Below are positions 54,068-64,000 of a DNA stretch of 64,000 nucleotides, piece by piece. Every line of letters begins with the position of its first letter. Position 1 is the stretch's first letter. The notes below the pieces were generated by a model. That model was not told the DNA's origin and searched no databases. It saw only the letters and a list, made by a program, of their open reading frames with translations. The stretch comes from Erythrobasidium yunnanense (lineage: Eukaryota > Basidiomycota > Cystobasidiomycetes > Erythrobasidiales > Erythrobasidiaceae): positions 558,001 to 622,000 of the forward strand of contig BCJC01000007.1 in the NCBI GenBank assembly GCA_001600175.1, read 5' to 3'. Made by a program: the position numbers and the translations under genes.

Positions 54068-55908
54068 TCAGTTGTGCGATAGCAGATACGTGTTGACGCG
54101 CTTGAGGATGCCCTTCGAAGGATTGAGCAGGCCGCCTGTGCTGCCGATAATCCACTCAAGCCGTATTTGTATGCTTCCTTTGCCTGAGTGGTGCGCATCA
54201 GCAGAATTCGGGGTAAGATCACTTGTTGACGCCAAGCTCACTTGGATGTGCCGCATCACCCGAAGTCAATCTTCGCTGCTGATCATCGAAGTATTGGGCT
54301 GGCGCATGATGTCAGTCTATACGTAGAGGCAGGAAGGTCTACACTAACATAGTACGACAAGAGCGATTCCGATCAGGAAATCGCGATTGTTGTCCGTGTT
54401 CTGCGCCATTGTGAGAACAAGCTTCTTATCTCCCTCAAAGCGTTTCCGTAGCTGGCTTGTTAGGTTATCTATCTGATCTGTAAAGCTTTGTAAGTGCTTC
54501 TTGGAACCAGCTGGAACAGAAACCCAAATTATGCCACTCGAGGCGGGATCCTCCGTGTCTTCCGTGAGATTGGTGATTTCCAAGTAGACAGTATTACTGG
54601 CCGTTGATGGTTCGATGTGACACAGAGAGAATCCCAGACCGGTCTTCCCCACCCAGAAAAGCTCGCCCTGCCCGGGAGTGGACCCTGCTTCGACTGGCTT
54701 CGTAGATCGCCTGACAATATCCTCCAGTAGATCCGGCAATTCGTCTCGCGACGAACTCAAGAGTTCTTGGTTATGCGACCAAAACATGGCAGGTGTAAAG
54801 TCGTTCGGCGCCCAGGTCTCATGGTCGTCCCCTTGAAAGAGCTCATTATGGGCCGCCCAGCTTTCGAGTCCGCTGCACTCACCACTGCCTGGAACGTAGT
54901 TAAAGCTGCCTTGTCTCTCTGACGATCCGCCGCTGGTGCATCTACTTGCCGACAAGCAGATAATAGGCAGGTATGCCTGATTTCCGTTGACTGTACTAGC
55001 AATATTCTCAGCATCTGACGCTGGGCCGATGTGGACGGGCCGTAGCGGCAATCGTAGTCGAGGAAGGGTGTATGAGGATGCAGCAAGCTGAGTAGCCCAG
55101 CCATCGAGTCTAGCTCTAATTTGCGAGCGCTCCGAAGCTGAGACTGACGAGGAAGGCGTGTGAACATCTAACTCGTCTTCATCCCACCCCAGGTCGGGAT
55201 ATCTGACGCAGCAAGCACGATTCATTACGGAACACCAGATCGGTACCGTCTTCGAGAGCGCATCTGGAAAGCTTTTGCCTCGCCGCGTGGAGTCGACGAG
55301 GATTGCGCTAACATGATTAGGCCCGTTAGACCAGCACAACAGCACACATCGGATCTAGCAGACATACCCATTGAAGCGCTGGACCAGGTCCAGCAAGGGG
55401 AGATTAGGTCTACGAAAGCTAAACGACCATTCGCCATAATGCCCATCTATCGACTTGAAGTAGATTGCTTCTTTGACAGTCTATAGCGGCTGAATCAGAT
55501 GATAGTATGCCAAGTGGGTGATGGATCTTGCTTACCCTGGGCTTCGCAGGGTTGGTATACCACAGACCGCATCGCAGGTTGGCTGATAATACATCGCAAT
55601 CTCAGCTTCTCTGCGGCTGTCTACGAAAACCGGCAACTGACCTACTAGAGGGAAATCTGGGAAAAGCGCAGAGATGCTTTCGACATAGTCTGCGTCGGCC
55701 GCAATGGAGTGTAAACGATTGTAGCTATTGAACTGCGTCAATTATATTGCCGAGGTCGATGACCAGAAATCTTGCAGATTTACGGGTCGGTCAGTTCCTT
55801 TCGGATTTCTTTTCGCTGACTTCGCAGGCTCAGGTCATTGATTGCAGCTTTCAAGTCTTCATCGTTATCATCGTCGTGCGGGCTTGGTTGACGGGCGCCA
55901 TAAGCCAT
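54068..55908 (-). CDS. RIT1: Initiator tRNA phosphoribosyl transferase Rit1
   Basis: Adds 2'-O-ribosyl phosphate to position 64 of initiator tRNA-Met, which keeps it out of elongation. The reading starts at ATG 55908 (MAYGARQPSPHDDDND, then IRKELTDPYNRLHSIAADAD). It continues with the Rit1 landmarks FPDFPLVANLRCGLWYTNPA, IYFKSIDGHYGEWSFSFRRP, AILVDSTRRGKSFPDALSKT and VPIWCSVMNRA. The long middle exon (about 55310-54358) contains IWVSVPAGSKKHLQSFTD and RDFLIGIALVVL, and the C-terminal exons give QYFDDQQRRLTSGD, RLEWIIGSTGGLLNPSKGIL and the end KRVNTYLLSHN. The stop is at 54068-54070. The last two introns were placed by canonical donors (GTTAGT, GTGAGC) and phase. It is head-to-head with the next gene. 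Confidence 0.9.
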
Positions 55909-55958
55909 CAAGCAATTGTCCAGAAGAAGACCCTTGAACCGGCGTGCTGGATTCCGAT

Positions 55959-56640
55959 ATGTCCTATGAACTCACGCTGGCCCTCATCAAACCTTCCCTA
56001 TATGCATGCTCGCCTGAAACGTCGAAAGTCCTCCGGTAAACCGCCTGTTAGCTATGAACGTGGATCCTGCTTTGACTGAGCACGCGAATGACACTTCAGT
56101 TTGATACGCTCTCAAGGCTATGAGGTGCGATGTCGATAAAGTCAGAGCGCGTACTAGTACTGACAATTAATCTAGATATGCCGAAGCAAGAGGATTCATT
56201 GGGAAACCTCTGAGGCTGAAGCTTTCTATGCCGAACACAAAGGTGTGAAGCAATCCCAGACGTGTAGCGAGGAAGCTGACTTTAAGGTCAAGATCGCTTC
56301 TACTTCCCGCGTCTTGTTCTTGCCATGCAGGAGCCTTTCCTGGCTCTAGCGCTGGGCAAAGAAGATGCGATCAGGGACTGGAGAGCTCTGATAGGCCCAA
56401 CGCATGTCTACAGAGGGCAATGGACTGCGCCAGACTCGCTTCGAGCTCGATATGGCATCAGTGGTCAGCTATGGTTTGATTATGGCTGCGTCGGTGGAAC
56501 TGATGAGATCTATAGACACTCGCAATGCCTTTCATGGCTCTGACTCTCCTGACTCAGCGCGGAAAGAGCTGGGCCTCATCTTTGAGGACGTCGATATCGA
56601 CTGGCTGCTGAAATACCAGAGCGACCAGAATAAGCCATAG
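55959..56640 (+). CDS. Nucleoside diphosphate kinase-like protein
   Basis: Five exons (55959-56035, 56100-56124, 56176-56242, 56293-56463, 56516-56640) splice in phase to 154 residues. NDK fold markers: ELTLALIKPSLYACSPETSK, LIRSQGYEICRSKRIHWETS, AEAFYAEHKDRFYFPRLVLA, MQEPFLALALGKEDAIRDWR, LIGPTHVYRG and LRARYGISDTRNAFHGSDSP, where the His is the catalytic residue. Canonical NDK has FVMIKPD near the start and MVFSGP in the middle; here these are LALIKPS and LVLAMQEP. This suggests a divergent NDK-like protein (NME5/7-like) rather than the main housekeeping enzyme, so activity may differ. Its ATG lies only 50 bases from that of RIT1, so the two share a bidirectional promoter. Confidence 0.85.
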
Positions 56641-56685
56641 ACAAGTCTACCTGGACAACACAAGACACAGTATCTACAAGGTCAA

Positions 56686-59600
56686 TCAAGACTGCGGAAT
56701 AGCTGCAGTTACAGCTTCTCCGACTGGCGCAGGCCCGGCTGCTTCAGCTTCACTAGCTTCAGAAGGTGCTTCGGAAGACGCTGGTACAGTGTCTGAAGAC
56801 GGCTGGGCAGGTGCAGGTGCAAAACCGGATGTCGGTGCAGCCGGAGGTGCTGTAGTCGGAGCTGGACTCGAATTAAACATCGCTCGCAGAGAAGCCTCAC
56901 TCTTGAGCTGACGGATGCGCTCCGTCTCTTCTGCACCACCTATAGAGCAGCATAGATAGCTGTGTTCAGCTCATGTAGCATCGCATTGCATAAAAACATG
57001 TACATACCTGTCTTCTTGAGCATTTTACCATCGACAAAGTCGCTGAGTTCCGAAGCGAATTCATCCGTCTTTTCATCGACTTCTTTCCGCCTTGCCTTCT
57101 CTGCCTGTTCAATAGCCTTCATCCTCTGGTCCGAAGCTGGTGCTAACCCTTTCACCTCCAGTAGAACTGTTTTCAAGCCTTCGTGTCCTCTTGTCGGAGA
57201 TGGAGGCCGATACTCCTGCTTCCTACCACTGCTAGCCATTCTGAGCGAGACATATTGCTGTATCTGCTCAAAGATAGTCACGACGTTCTCGTGATCGGCT
57301 TTTAGATCCGCCAGCAGCTCTTCTTGGTGATTGAGCAGCTGTTGCTCCTCGACTATGTTCTGCAATTCGGCCTCCCATGTCTTCTTCCACATCGGTTTGA
57401 CTGAAGCTATGTATTGAGTAAGCTCCTCCAACTCGGTAGCCCGACTTTGCATTGAAGCTTTGATCGCATCCATCTGCTTAGTTTTCGGCTTGATACGGCG
57501 AGAAGTAACATCATTCTTGAGGTCGTCAATATTGTCTTGTAGCTCCTCTATCTTAGTGAGCAAGTCTTGACTCTTGCTATCCAGCTTGGCTTTTCCGCTG
57601 TCAATGAATGCTCTGCTACCGGGCACCTGCGAGTTTGCCAGCTCCTTGACCTGTTCTGTTTGCGTTCGCAAAGAGCCAATAATAGTAGAGGTCTCATTGT
57701 TGAAATCGACATAGATCTGTTTGAGAGCTCCTACTTCCCGTCTGACCGTCTGGATCTCGCTGAAGCTGGATCGCAAATCTCCTGCAAGTCGGGCTACCCG
57801 AGCTTCCTTGTTCTCTGCATTCGACGACACTGATGTTGTCGGTGAAGCTACAGCCGTCTCCTTGTTGGCATCTGAATCCGCAGACTTGCCCATGGACGAG
57901 CTTTTCCTCTTGAGATCGAAGACCTTCTGAGCGGCTGCCTGAACTTGCATTTCGGTAGGGACCTTCCGTTCACTCGGAGACAGTACTGGCGTGGTCGGAG
58001 CCAGAAGTGCTGGCTGTACTGCTGACAATGCTACCGAAGTTCGTTTGCCACTATTCATTGCGGTCTTGAGCTCCTTCAGATCTCGAGCGAGAGCGGCCAG
58101 TCCTTCGTCAATATGTTGCTTGACCTGATCAAGAGCTGGAGAACCACACGTTAGCAGACGTCCTTTACCGGGCTCTCGTGACTCACGCTCTATATTCAAG
58201 CTAAGAACGCTATGCTCTTTGATTTCTTCAAGATCTTCGAGCTCGTACTGTACTCCGCTGCTAGGATGCCGCAAGTAGATGGCCGGAAAGTCGGCAAGAC
58301 CAGGGTTGTATGCGAATTTGTCGGTGAAGAGCATCCGTAAGCTTGCGAAAGTGATAGCCTCATTCGGATCTAATTTGGCTTTCTTCATTTCTCGACCAAG
58401 CTGTAGATAGATAGTCGAAGGTACTGCAGGAGGAGAGATAGGAAGCGTGGGCGATAGAGGTGCGGATGGTATAGTCTCGACAATAACGGGAAGAGAAGGC
58501 ATAGTAGGCGTATTCTCGACCAGATCATCCTTATCTTCAGTGGAATACTTCGATGCGGAAGAGGCTACCGAGGCCTCCGAGTCCTTTCGAACAAAGCTGT
58601 TTGGCGGCCGCAATTTCGCCAAATCTTGCGGCCGTGACTTAGGGCTGAGGTCCCCGTTCGTCGGTGTTTGATGTATAGTAGCATCTTCGTCTTCCTCAGT
58701 ATCCATGGCAGACCCGCTATTCGCATCGCTATCGCCCAGCTGATCTTCAGTCTCTTCCGTTACTACAGACACCCTCTTCTTTCCTTTCCCTGTGGGCAGC
58801 GTAGATGCTGCACTAGAACCAGGAGTAAGGCCAAGTCCCCATGTACCATCTGGCGAGAACGATAGTTTGGGCAATGCATCGGGGAATGCTGGTAAGGCAG
58901 GAACCGGTTCTAGCAGATCTGCTTCACTAGGTCGGGGACTTGTTGAGCTCTTGTTCTTTCGTGCTTTACGCTGCCCGGGAGATGCGGACGATGCTGAAGA
59001 CTGGCTGGAATCTGAATATTTACTTGCTGACATCGAAGGGCGCCCTGAGCTGTTGTTGATGAACTCTTTTGCCGAATCATCTCTCTCCATGCCTAAGCTT
59101 CTACTCGGTAGCGTGGAAGCTAAGCTGCTCGAAGGTGAGCTAATCATGGACTGGCTGGCAGACATCTTGTTAAAAGTATACTGCGAGAATCGTTTACTTG
59201 CACGTCTGGATAGAGGATCTGCTTTCTTCAATGCTTCTAAAGATGGATCGCCTGGACCGCCATCCGGTAAAGGAGGAAGAGGCGGAGCTTGCGCACGATT
59301 TGGTGGGATGGGTCGCAGAGTACTTCTAGGGGGAGTATGAAATGCCGAGGGTTTACTGAAGGTCGGAGAAGGAGTCGAGGCTCGCTCGCTAGGGTCTGCT
59401 TGCGAAGGAGTGGATATACGAGGTAAGGGAGGTGTTGCTGTATTAGCATTATCTGGCGGCTGAAGGTGCTGCTGCCCAGGAAGCGGTAGAGGAGGTCGTG
59501 GTGTATGAATCATATGTGGTGGTAATGGAGGTAGAGGCGCTTCTACATGAGTCGGAGTCGAGGCAGAATCGCCAGATCCTGTCCGCGTCGGTCGTAGAGA

Positions 59601-60654
59601 CGATGAGGACCTAGACTTGACAATAGAGCCTGGTCGCGCGGTGTTAGATATCCGGCGCGCAATGCTGCCACTCGCAGTACCATCGTGCGAAGGCCGCCTT
59701 GCTGGTTGGCCGTCCTGATACCCGCTGTGCAGAAGCATGTCGTCCGAATGAGATTGTGGATGATTCGCCGTCCGACTCGATGGGCGCGATGTTGACGTAG
59801 ATCCAGGTGCTGGGCTGACTCTACCATTCGGCGCTGCATACAGATCTTCTCGGGATTTGCTGTGACCTAACGAGGGTTGGCGTGTCCGCTGTGCACCAGA
59901 CGAAGGTCCTGAAATACTAGATTGCCGCGGTATGACACTCCCATTCGCCTGTTCCTGCGACCCTTGGTAAGACATCGAGTCCGATCTGTTTGTACGTTCG
60001 CGTTCGGCTGCATGCGCGACCATAGCTTGATGCTGATCCTGCTTCTCTCGCAATCCACGTAGAAGATCCAGAATGATTGGCCTTATCTTTGGCAAATGCT
60101 CATTCAAGGTCGCTGGAGACGCCTCTTCGTTGATGGCAGCCTCTAGCCGCGCTCGCAGCATAGACGGTATCTCCTTGAGGTCCCTGTATGATGCCCGTCA
60201 GTATGGGCTACTAGTTTGGCGTTGATATCCTCGCCCACTTCATGCTTATACCTTCTTTCGAGAAGGCCGAAACGCAGGCATTGAAGCAATTGCCCAGGCG
60301 CACGTAGATGTCCGAGACCTGTTCTTCTGAGATCTTGTTCTGCGACCAGTCTGTCAAGCCTTCAAGCAGCTGTTTTGTCGCGACCAGGAGCTTTGTGACG
60401 GTTGACTCCATGTGAGCTGCCGCGCTGCTGCTACCGACGACGCTGCCTCTTCCAGTTGACGCGGTGTAGCTGCTCGAAGCTATCGAAGATTGCGACGTGA
60501 CTCTTCTGCTGTGCGAGCCGCCAGCGCTGGCCGTCGAGGCTGACCGATGCTGTCCAGCATGATTACTGCTGGAAGTCCCGCTGCTATAGGGATTGTACGA
60601 CGACGATGACGATGAAGGTGCAGCGAAACCGCCAGAAGTCGAGGGAGCAGCCAT
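56686..60654 (-). CDS. BUD6: Actin-interacting polarity protein Bud6/AIP3
   Basis: Polarisome component that helps formins nucleate actin cables. Exons 60654-60239, 60183-58187, 58135-57008 and 56939-56686, 1264 residues. The N-terminal conserved module reads ESTVTKLLVATKQLLEGLTD, EQVSDIYVRLGNCFNACVSA and ATLNEHLPKIRPIILDLLRG. The middle is long, Ser/Pro rich and disordered, with PPLPPLP stretches. The C-terminal AIP3 region is a long coiled coil: SLNIEPLDQVKQHIDEGLAA, GALKQIYVDFNNETSTIIGS, DIKN-like LQDNIDDLKNDVTSRRIKPK, VKPMWKKTWEAELQNIVEEQ and FVDGKMLKKT. The tail is Ala/Pro rich. The 51-base intron at 58186-58136 is a multiple of three without a stop, so retention would only insert 17 residues before the coiled coil. 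Confidence 0.92.
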
Positions 60655-60797
60655 ACAAGTACAGAGTTAGAAAGATTTAGTAGGGTGTCAAAAGTGTATG
60701 TCTGGAAAGACGATATAGATTTCGACTGTAGCTTCTCAGCGATAGCCTAATGTGACAACAACAAGAACGACTGCACGTATAGCCTCGTAGCTGCGCG

Positions 60798-61662
60798 TCA
60801 ACTCGACTCCTCAGCCTCGTCTTCATCCATCCCGTTATCGCTCGGCGCCCTGTCAGGGTCAAAGCCAGCTTCTAAGGCTTTCGTACCAAGCTTAGCACCT
60901 TCTTGAACAAGGACCAAGTCGTCTGAGCCTTTAAATATCCGAACGAGCCGTAAGCGCCTGAAGATAGCGTCAGGGAAAGGCACTGATAACGATGTTCGAT
61001 AGGCTGGACCCTACTTGAAGTATCCACCCTTTCCATCAAGAGCCTGATGCCAGTACCGCGCAGATGCCACGCTTTCTTCTACAGATAGATCCGGCATGAC
61101 TGAAAGCGACAAGTTAGCCAAATTTCTCGGACGACGTATTACCGACTTACGCAAGCCTTCCTTTGCATACTCGTGTTCATCACGCTTCTTCATTGTCTCG
61201 AGCTCTTCTTGCCGTTTGCTCATCGTTCTGCCAGGCCTACGTTGTGCAGCTTCGGTCGCGATTCCTTCGTTATGCCGTTCGCAGAAGTTGACGGCCAGCT
61301 TGTGCATCCCTTGCATGTCTAGACTCTTGAGCGATGGTTCCATAGTGTCAATGAAGTAGCGCAGGCGGTTTGCTAGGCATCAGATTTGACGTTTCAGCCC
61401 AGATTTCGCAGCCAGCACGTAGACCGTAATGAAGCACCTTTCTCTTCTTCAGCAGCATCGCGTTCCTTCTTGGACTATATCAAGACGTATCAGCTGCAGC
61501 TCGCTGAATCTCTGCGATGTACCGCACCTCGCCAATTCTCTTCGTTCGCAGCTCGACCCGAACAGCTTGCTTGACCCGACGAGACTTTGGATGCAGATCG
61601 TTCTTGCCGTTGCCTTTCTTGCCCTGCATCTGCGCCTTTGTGTGCACTTTGTTGTTCCCCAT
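60798..61662 (-). CDS. TMA16: Translation machinery-associated protein 16
   Basis: Pre-60S ribosome-associated factor. Five exons (61662-61528, 61474-61438, 61372-61151, 61099-61015, 60957-60798), 212 residues. Family markers: MGNNKVHTKAQ start, LHPKSRRVKQAVRVELRTKR, ANRLRYFIDTMEPSLKSLDM, EAAQRRPGRTMSKRQEELET, HEYAKEGLLMPDLS, and the C-terminal WHQALDGKGGYFKRLRLVRI ending in an acidic tail (NGMDEDEAEESS). Order and spacing agree with yeast Tma16 (HPKGRK, RPPSNRQ, CPDLS, LRLIRI). All splice phases agree. Confidence 0.88.
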
Positions 61663-61839
61663 GACTGAAAAATTTGCTTGAATCTGAAGAGCAGAGCCGT
61701 ACGTGAATACTTTCACAGGCATTCGTTTTCCTGAGCTTCAACGTGTATAAAACTCCAGTGAAGCTATCTCTATCGACTTATGACTACAACAACTGCGCAC
61801 TGATTACTTCCGCAAATACGAACGTCACGCTACTACGCT

Positions 61840-63193
61840 TCACCACCTAAAGCACCCGAAGAGCTTGCTAGACCCATGCCCTTCATCAGCAGTGCTATTG
61901 CGTGTCTGACCTTTGGTCGCTGCTCGTATCGAGACCTTGGCAGCCTCTGCGAACACTTCCACCACGCCGCGACCGTGCTTCGCACTGCATTCGAGATACC
62001 GAGATGCTCTTATACGCCGTGCGACAGCGAGGCCCTATGTTCTGTATCAGTAAAGAGTCCCCGATCGTGTTCTGACAACACCTACTTCTTCGTATGTGAC
62101 GGCTTTCTCACCCCGCGACCGTAGTTTCTGCTCTGTCTCGCTATCTTCGCGTAGATCGCACTTAAGAGCTGGATAGATCGCTAAAGTGATCAGCTCGATA
62201 CTGACAAAATCTATGTGCTACCTACCAACGAGACAGAGCTTGACACCCGGACATTGCTCATGGCTGTAGAAGGATCAGCTTTACTCCGCACGCGTTGCAA
62301 GCGTACTACGCACATCTCTTCCAGCCATTTCGTTTCCACGTTGTCCAACGACACCCTGTAGTCTCGTCAGCTTTGCTGTACCTCGACCAGCGGTATCCAC
62401 AACTCACGGCTGGTCCACCTGTTTTGTCGATAAAAGCTCATCGTCAGCGTCTGTAGACGTCTAATGCAAAGAATAAACGCACGGAAAAGCAGACTAGGAT
62501 GACCTGCACATACAATATCAGCGGAGACTTACCAAAGCAGAGGAAGAAGGCCATACGTGCGTGTCGGTGTATGATAGTGACCGTAAGCGATCAAATTCCT
62601 CTGTAGAGTTGTCAGCTTGGTACATTGCTGGAGATTTATTAACGGGCCTTACCTTGTCCTGCGGTATCCCACAACGCCAGCTCGACTAGCTGGTCATCGC
62701 TGGTGTCCATAGTCAATGTCAGTGAAGTTATTAGAGCGAGAAAGCGACCGGCGCCTGCTACCGGTAGTTCACTTACACGACTACGTCTTTCTGGAGGACA
62801 TATATAGGACAGAGTAAATCAGCTCCAGCAGGGAAGAAAGAGTCCACATGGTTCGCACGGTATGGTTCTCAAAGACAGTAGGTTCGTATGTCGACTGTTG
62901 ATAGTGGAAACTCGGGTTAGGTCCAGGTTGCCATGCGGTGTTGATCGTCCAAGGCCTACAGGAAACCGACCGCTAACATAGACATTCAGGCTGCGAGTGA
63001 TGGATCAGTAGAGACAACCGGAGCATAGAAGAACGGTACAGAGCTCACAGCGACGTCTTTCCGCACGCGCCGTCTCCAATCACGACACATTTCCGATAGA
63101 CCTGGCGTAGAGAGCTTCAATACGGATGCTTCTAGATTCGAAGAAGATTGCTCTTCATAGTTCGAGTCTACTGACTGGCTTTCTGCTTGACAT
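61840..63193 (-). CDS. RHO3: Rho-family small GTPase, Rho3 type
   Basis: Controls exocytosis and actin polarity with Bud6 and formins. About 13 exons splice in phase from ATG 63193 to the stop at 61840-61842, roughly 210 residues. It starts MSSRKPVYRKCVVIGDGACG (G1), followed by KTSLLNVYVSGRFPSTYEPT with VFENHT as switch I and ELALWDTAGQEEFDRLRSLS as switch II. Then come THVILVCFSVDQPVSLDNVE, KLCLVALKCDLRED (TKxD-equivalent ALKCDL as in yeast Rho3), YEEGLAVARRIRASRYLECS and AKHGRGVVEVF. EEFDRLRSLSY and LVALKCDLR are Rho3 rather than Cdc42/Rho1 wording. Two exons are tiny (14 and 11 bases). The predicted C-terminus is SSKLFGCFRW, so the last four residues are CFRW: the cysteine is at the CaaX position but the remainder is atypical. 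The last exon may be imperfectly modelled. Confidence 0.88.
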
Positions 63194-64000
63194 GCGTGCC
63201 TCACTGCCTCGTATCGAAGGTGTTGAAGTATGACAAACGATGACGATAAAGTCAAGCAGCAAACGACAAGGCCAGGCCTTGTGCTTGACAGCAGACGTTT
63301 CACATACGTACTGACTCGTATGATGTAGATAACAGACTGTGCAATTATCGCGTCTACTACCGAAGTACGAGAAATGCGGATTCGACTCGCAAATGTCCGT
63401 TAAGTATCTCTAGCCTCCTGTTCTATCGTGTCAGTGGACTTCTTTGCTGCTTTTGCTGTAGCATCGCAGGAATTCAACAAGGCTCCTTTCGCTCTTCATC
63501 GCGGCGAAATAGCTTCTTGGAGAGCGTAAGGTAGTGCGGTCTTGAGTGAACGAGCCCGGCAGTGCATACCTCGAAAGGCGTTTGCAACGTTGCTGATCGT
63601 GGTGCTATCGTTGCTGTTGGACTGGACCTGAATAAGCCGACCTAGCCTCACGAGCTTGCTCGAAAGCAATTCTGCCAGTGATTGCCAGAGTATTTCTGCC
63701 TAGTCGAAGCACTGGCATTTGTCTGGATCGCCCTCTGTTGCTCCCTGGCATGCATCCGCAATCGCTGGATCTTCGCAGCCGAACATGACAGTCCAGAAGC
63801 GCTCGAGCATGTGGCCTGATCAGCAGCAGAACTGTAAGCATCAAGCTTGTACTAAATGAAGTGCAGTCACCTAGGTATGGATTGGTTGGCCCCGGCTCCT
63901 AAGTATAGGCCATCAGGATGCGCAAAATTATAGGCAAATTAGTGTGACCACGCACCCCGTGATACTTCCACCATGTACCTTCGCCGTAGATCCAGTGACC
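63194..64000. other. Unresolved region at the right edge
   Basis: Upstream side of RHO3. On the minus strand between about 63840 and 63500 there are coding-like stretches in different frames (KIQRLRMHAREQQRAIQTN; NDSTTISNVANAFRG) with a possible intron between. They may be the end of another gene running in from the right, but I cannot build or recognise it. Confidence 0.3.

Noticed and set aside
1-64000. CRISPR arrays, insertion sequences, tRNA genes
   Set aside because: None was found by eye. tRNA genes could have been missed because no cloverleaf search was possible; a covariance-model scan would decide.

Overview
This window is nuclear DNA of a fungus, most likely a basidiomycete. Almost every gene is cut by several short introns (about 40-100 bases, GT..AG, with CTAAC/CTGAC-like branch sites), intergenic spaces are short, and the recognisable genes are fungal: a SEN15-type tRNA endonuclease subunit, SUI1/eIF1, an AreA-type GATA factor, HOS2, BUD6, TMA16, RHO3, chitin deacetylases and a dispersed 5S rRNA gene. 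The species cannot be named from this sequence. The gene models were spliced by hand, and in most of them the exon lengths sum to a multiple of three. No virus-like element, transposon or CRISPR array was seen.

Layout. 0-4.8 kb: the end of an MFS transporter gene, a small secreted acidic protein, SEN15 and a probable mitochondrial protein. 4.9-10.1 kb: five tandem minus-strand members (A-E) of a protein family I do not recognise. 10.4-11.5 kb: a CsbD-like stress-protein gene with a decayed tandem copy. 12-22.5 kb: eIF1 with a long N-terminal extension, a zinc-knuckle SR protein, a metallopeptidase with a jacalin-like tail, a stand-alone HyuB (hydantoinase B) gene in about 21 exons, and a membrane DUF2985-like protein. 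22.8-25.5 kb: three more members (F-H) of the unknown family, again on the minus strand. 26-43.3 kb: acyl-CoA thioesterase, a HAD phosphatase with a large insert, PTH2, AreA, a sphingoid-base kinase, a C2H2 factor, a FIST-like mitochondrial protein and HOS2. 43.6-46 kb: two tandem chitin deacetylases. 46.5-56.6 kb: a SAP/TKL kinase lacking the usual beta3 lysine, an MDR-type oxidoreductase, a small unknown protein, 5S rRNA, RIT1 and a divergent NDK-like gene. 56.7-63.2 kb: BUD6, TMA16 and RHO3.

Most genes are unlinked housekeeping genes (tRNA processing and protein synthesis: SEN15, eIF1, PTH2, RIT1, TMA16, 5S; polarity: BUD6, RHO3; wall: chitin deacetylases; regulation: AreA, HOS2). The striking non-housekeeping element is the eight-member family. 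Its core has the order W(T/N)xS ... (K/R)R ... PWxxW ... W-x-L-x-x-L. Six of the eight genes begin with a first exon of exactly 19 bases followed by a phase-1 intron, and upstream DNA was duplicated with some copies. It looks like a recent lineage-specific expansion and is my main candidate for something undescribed.
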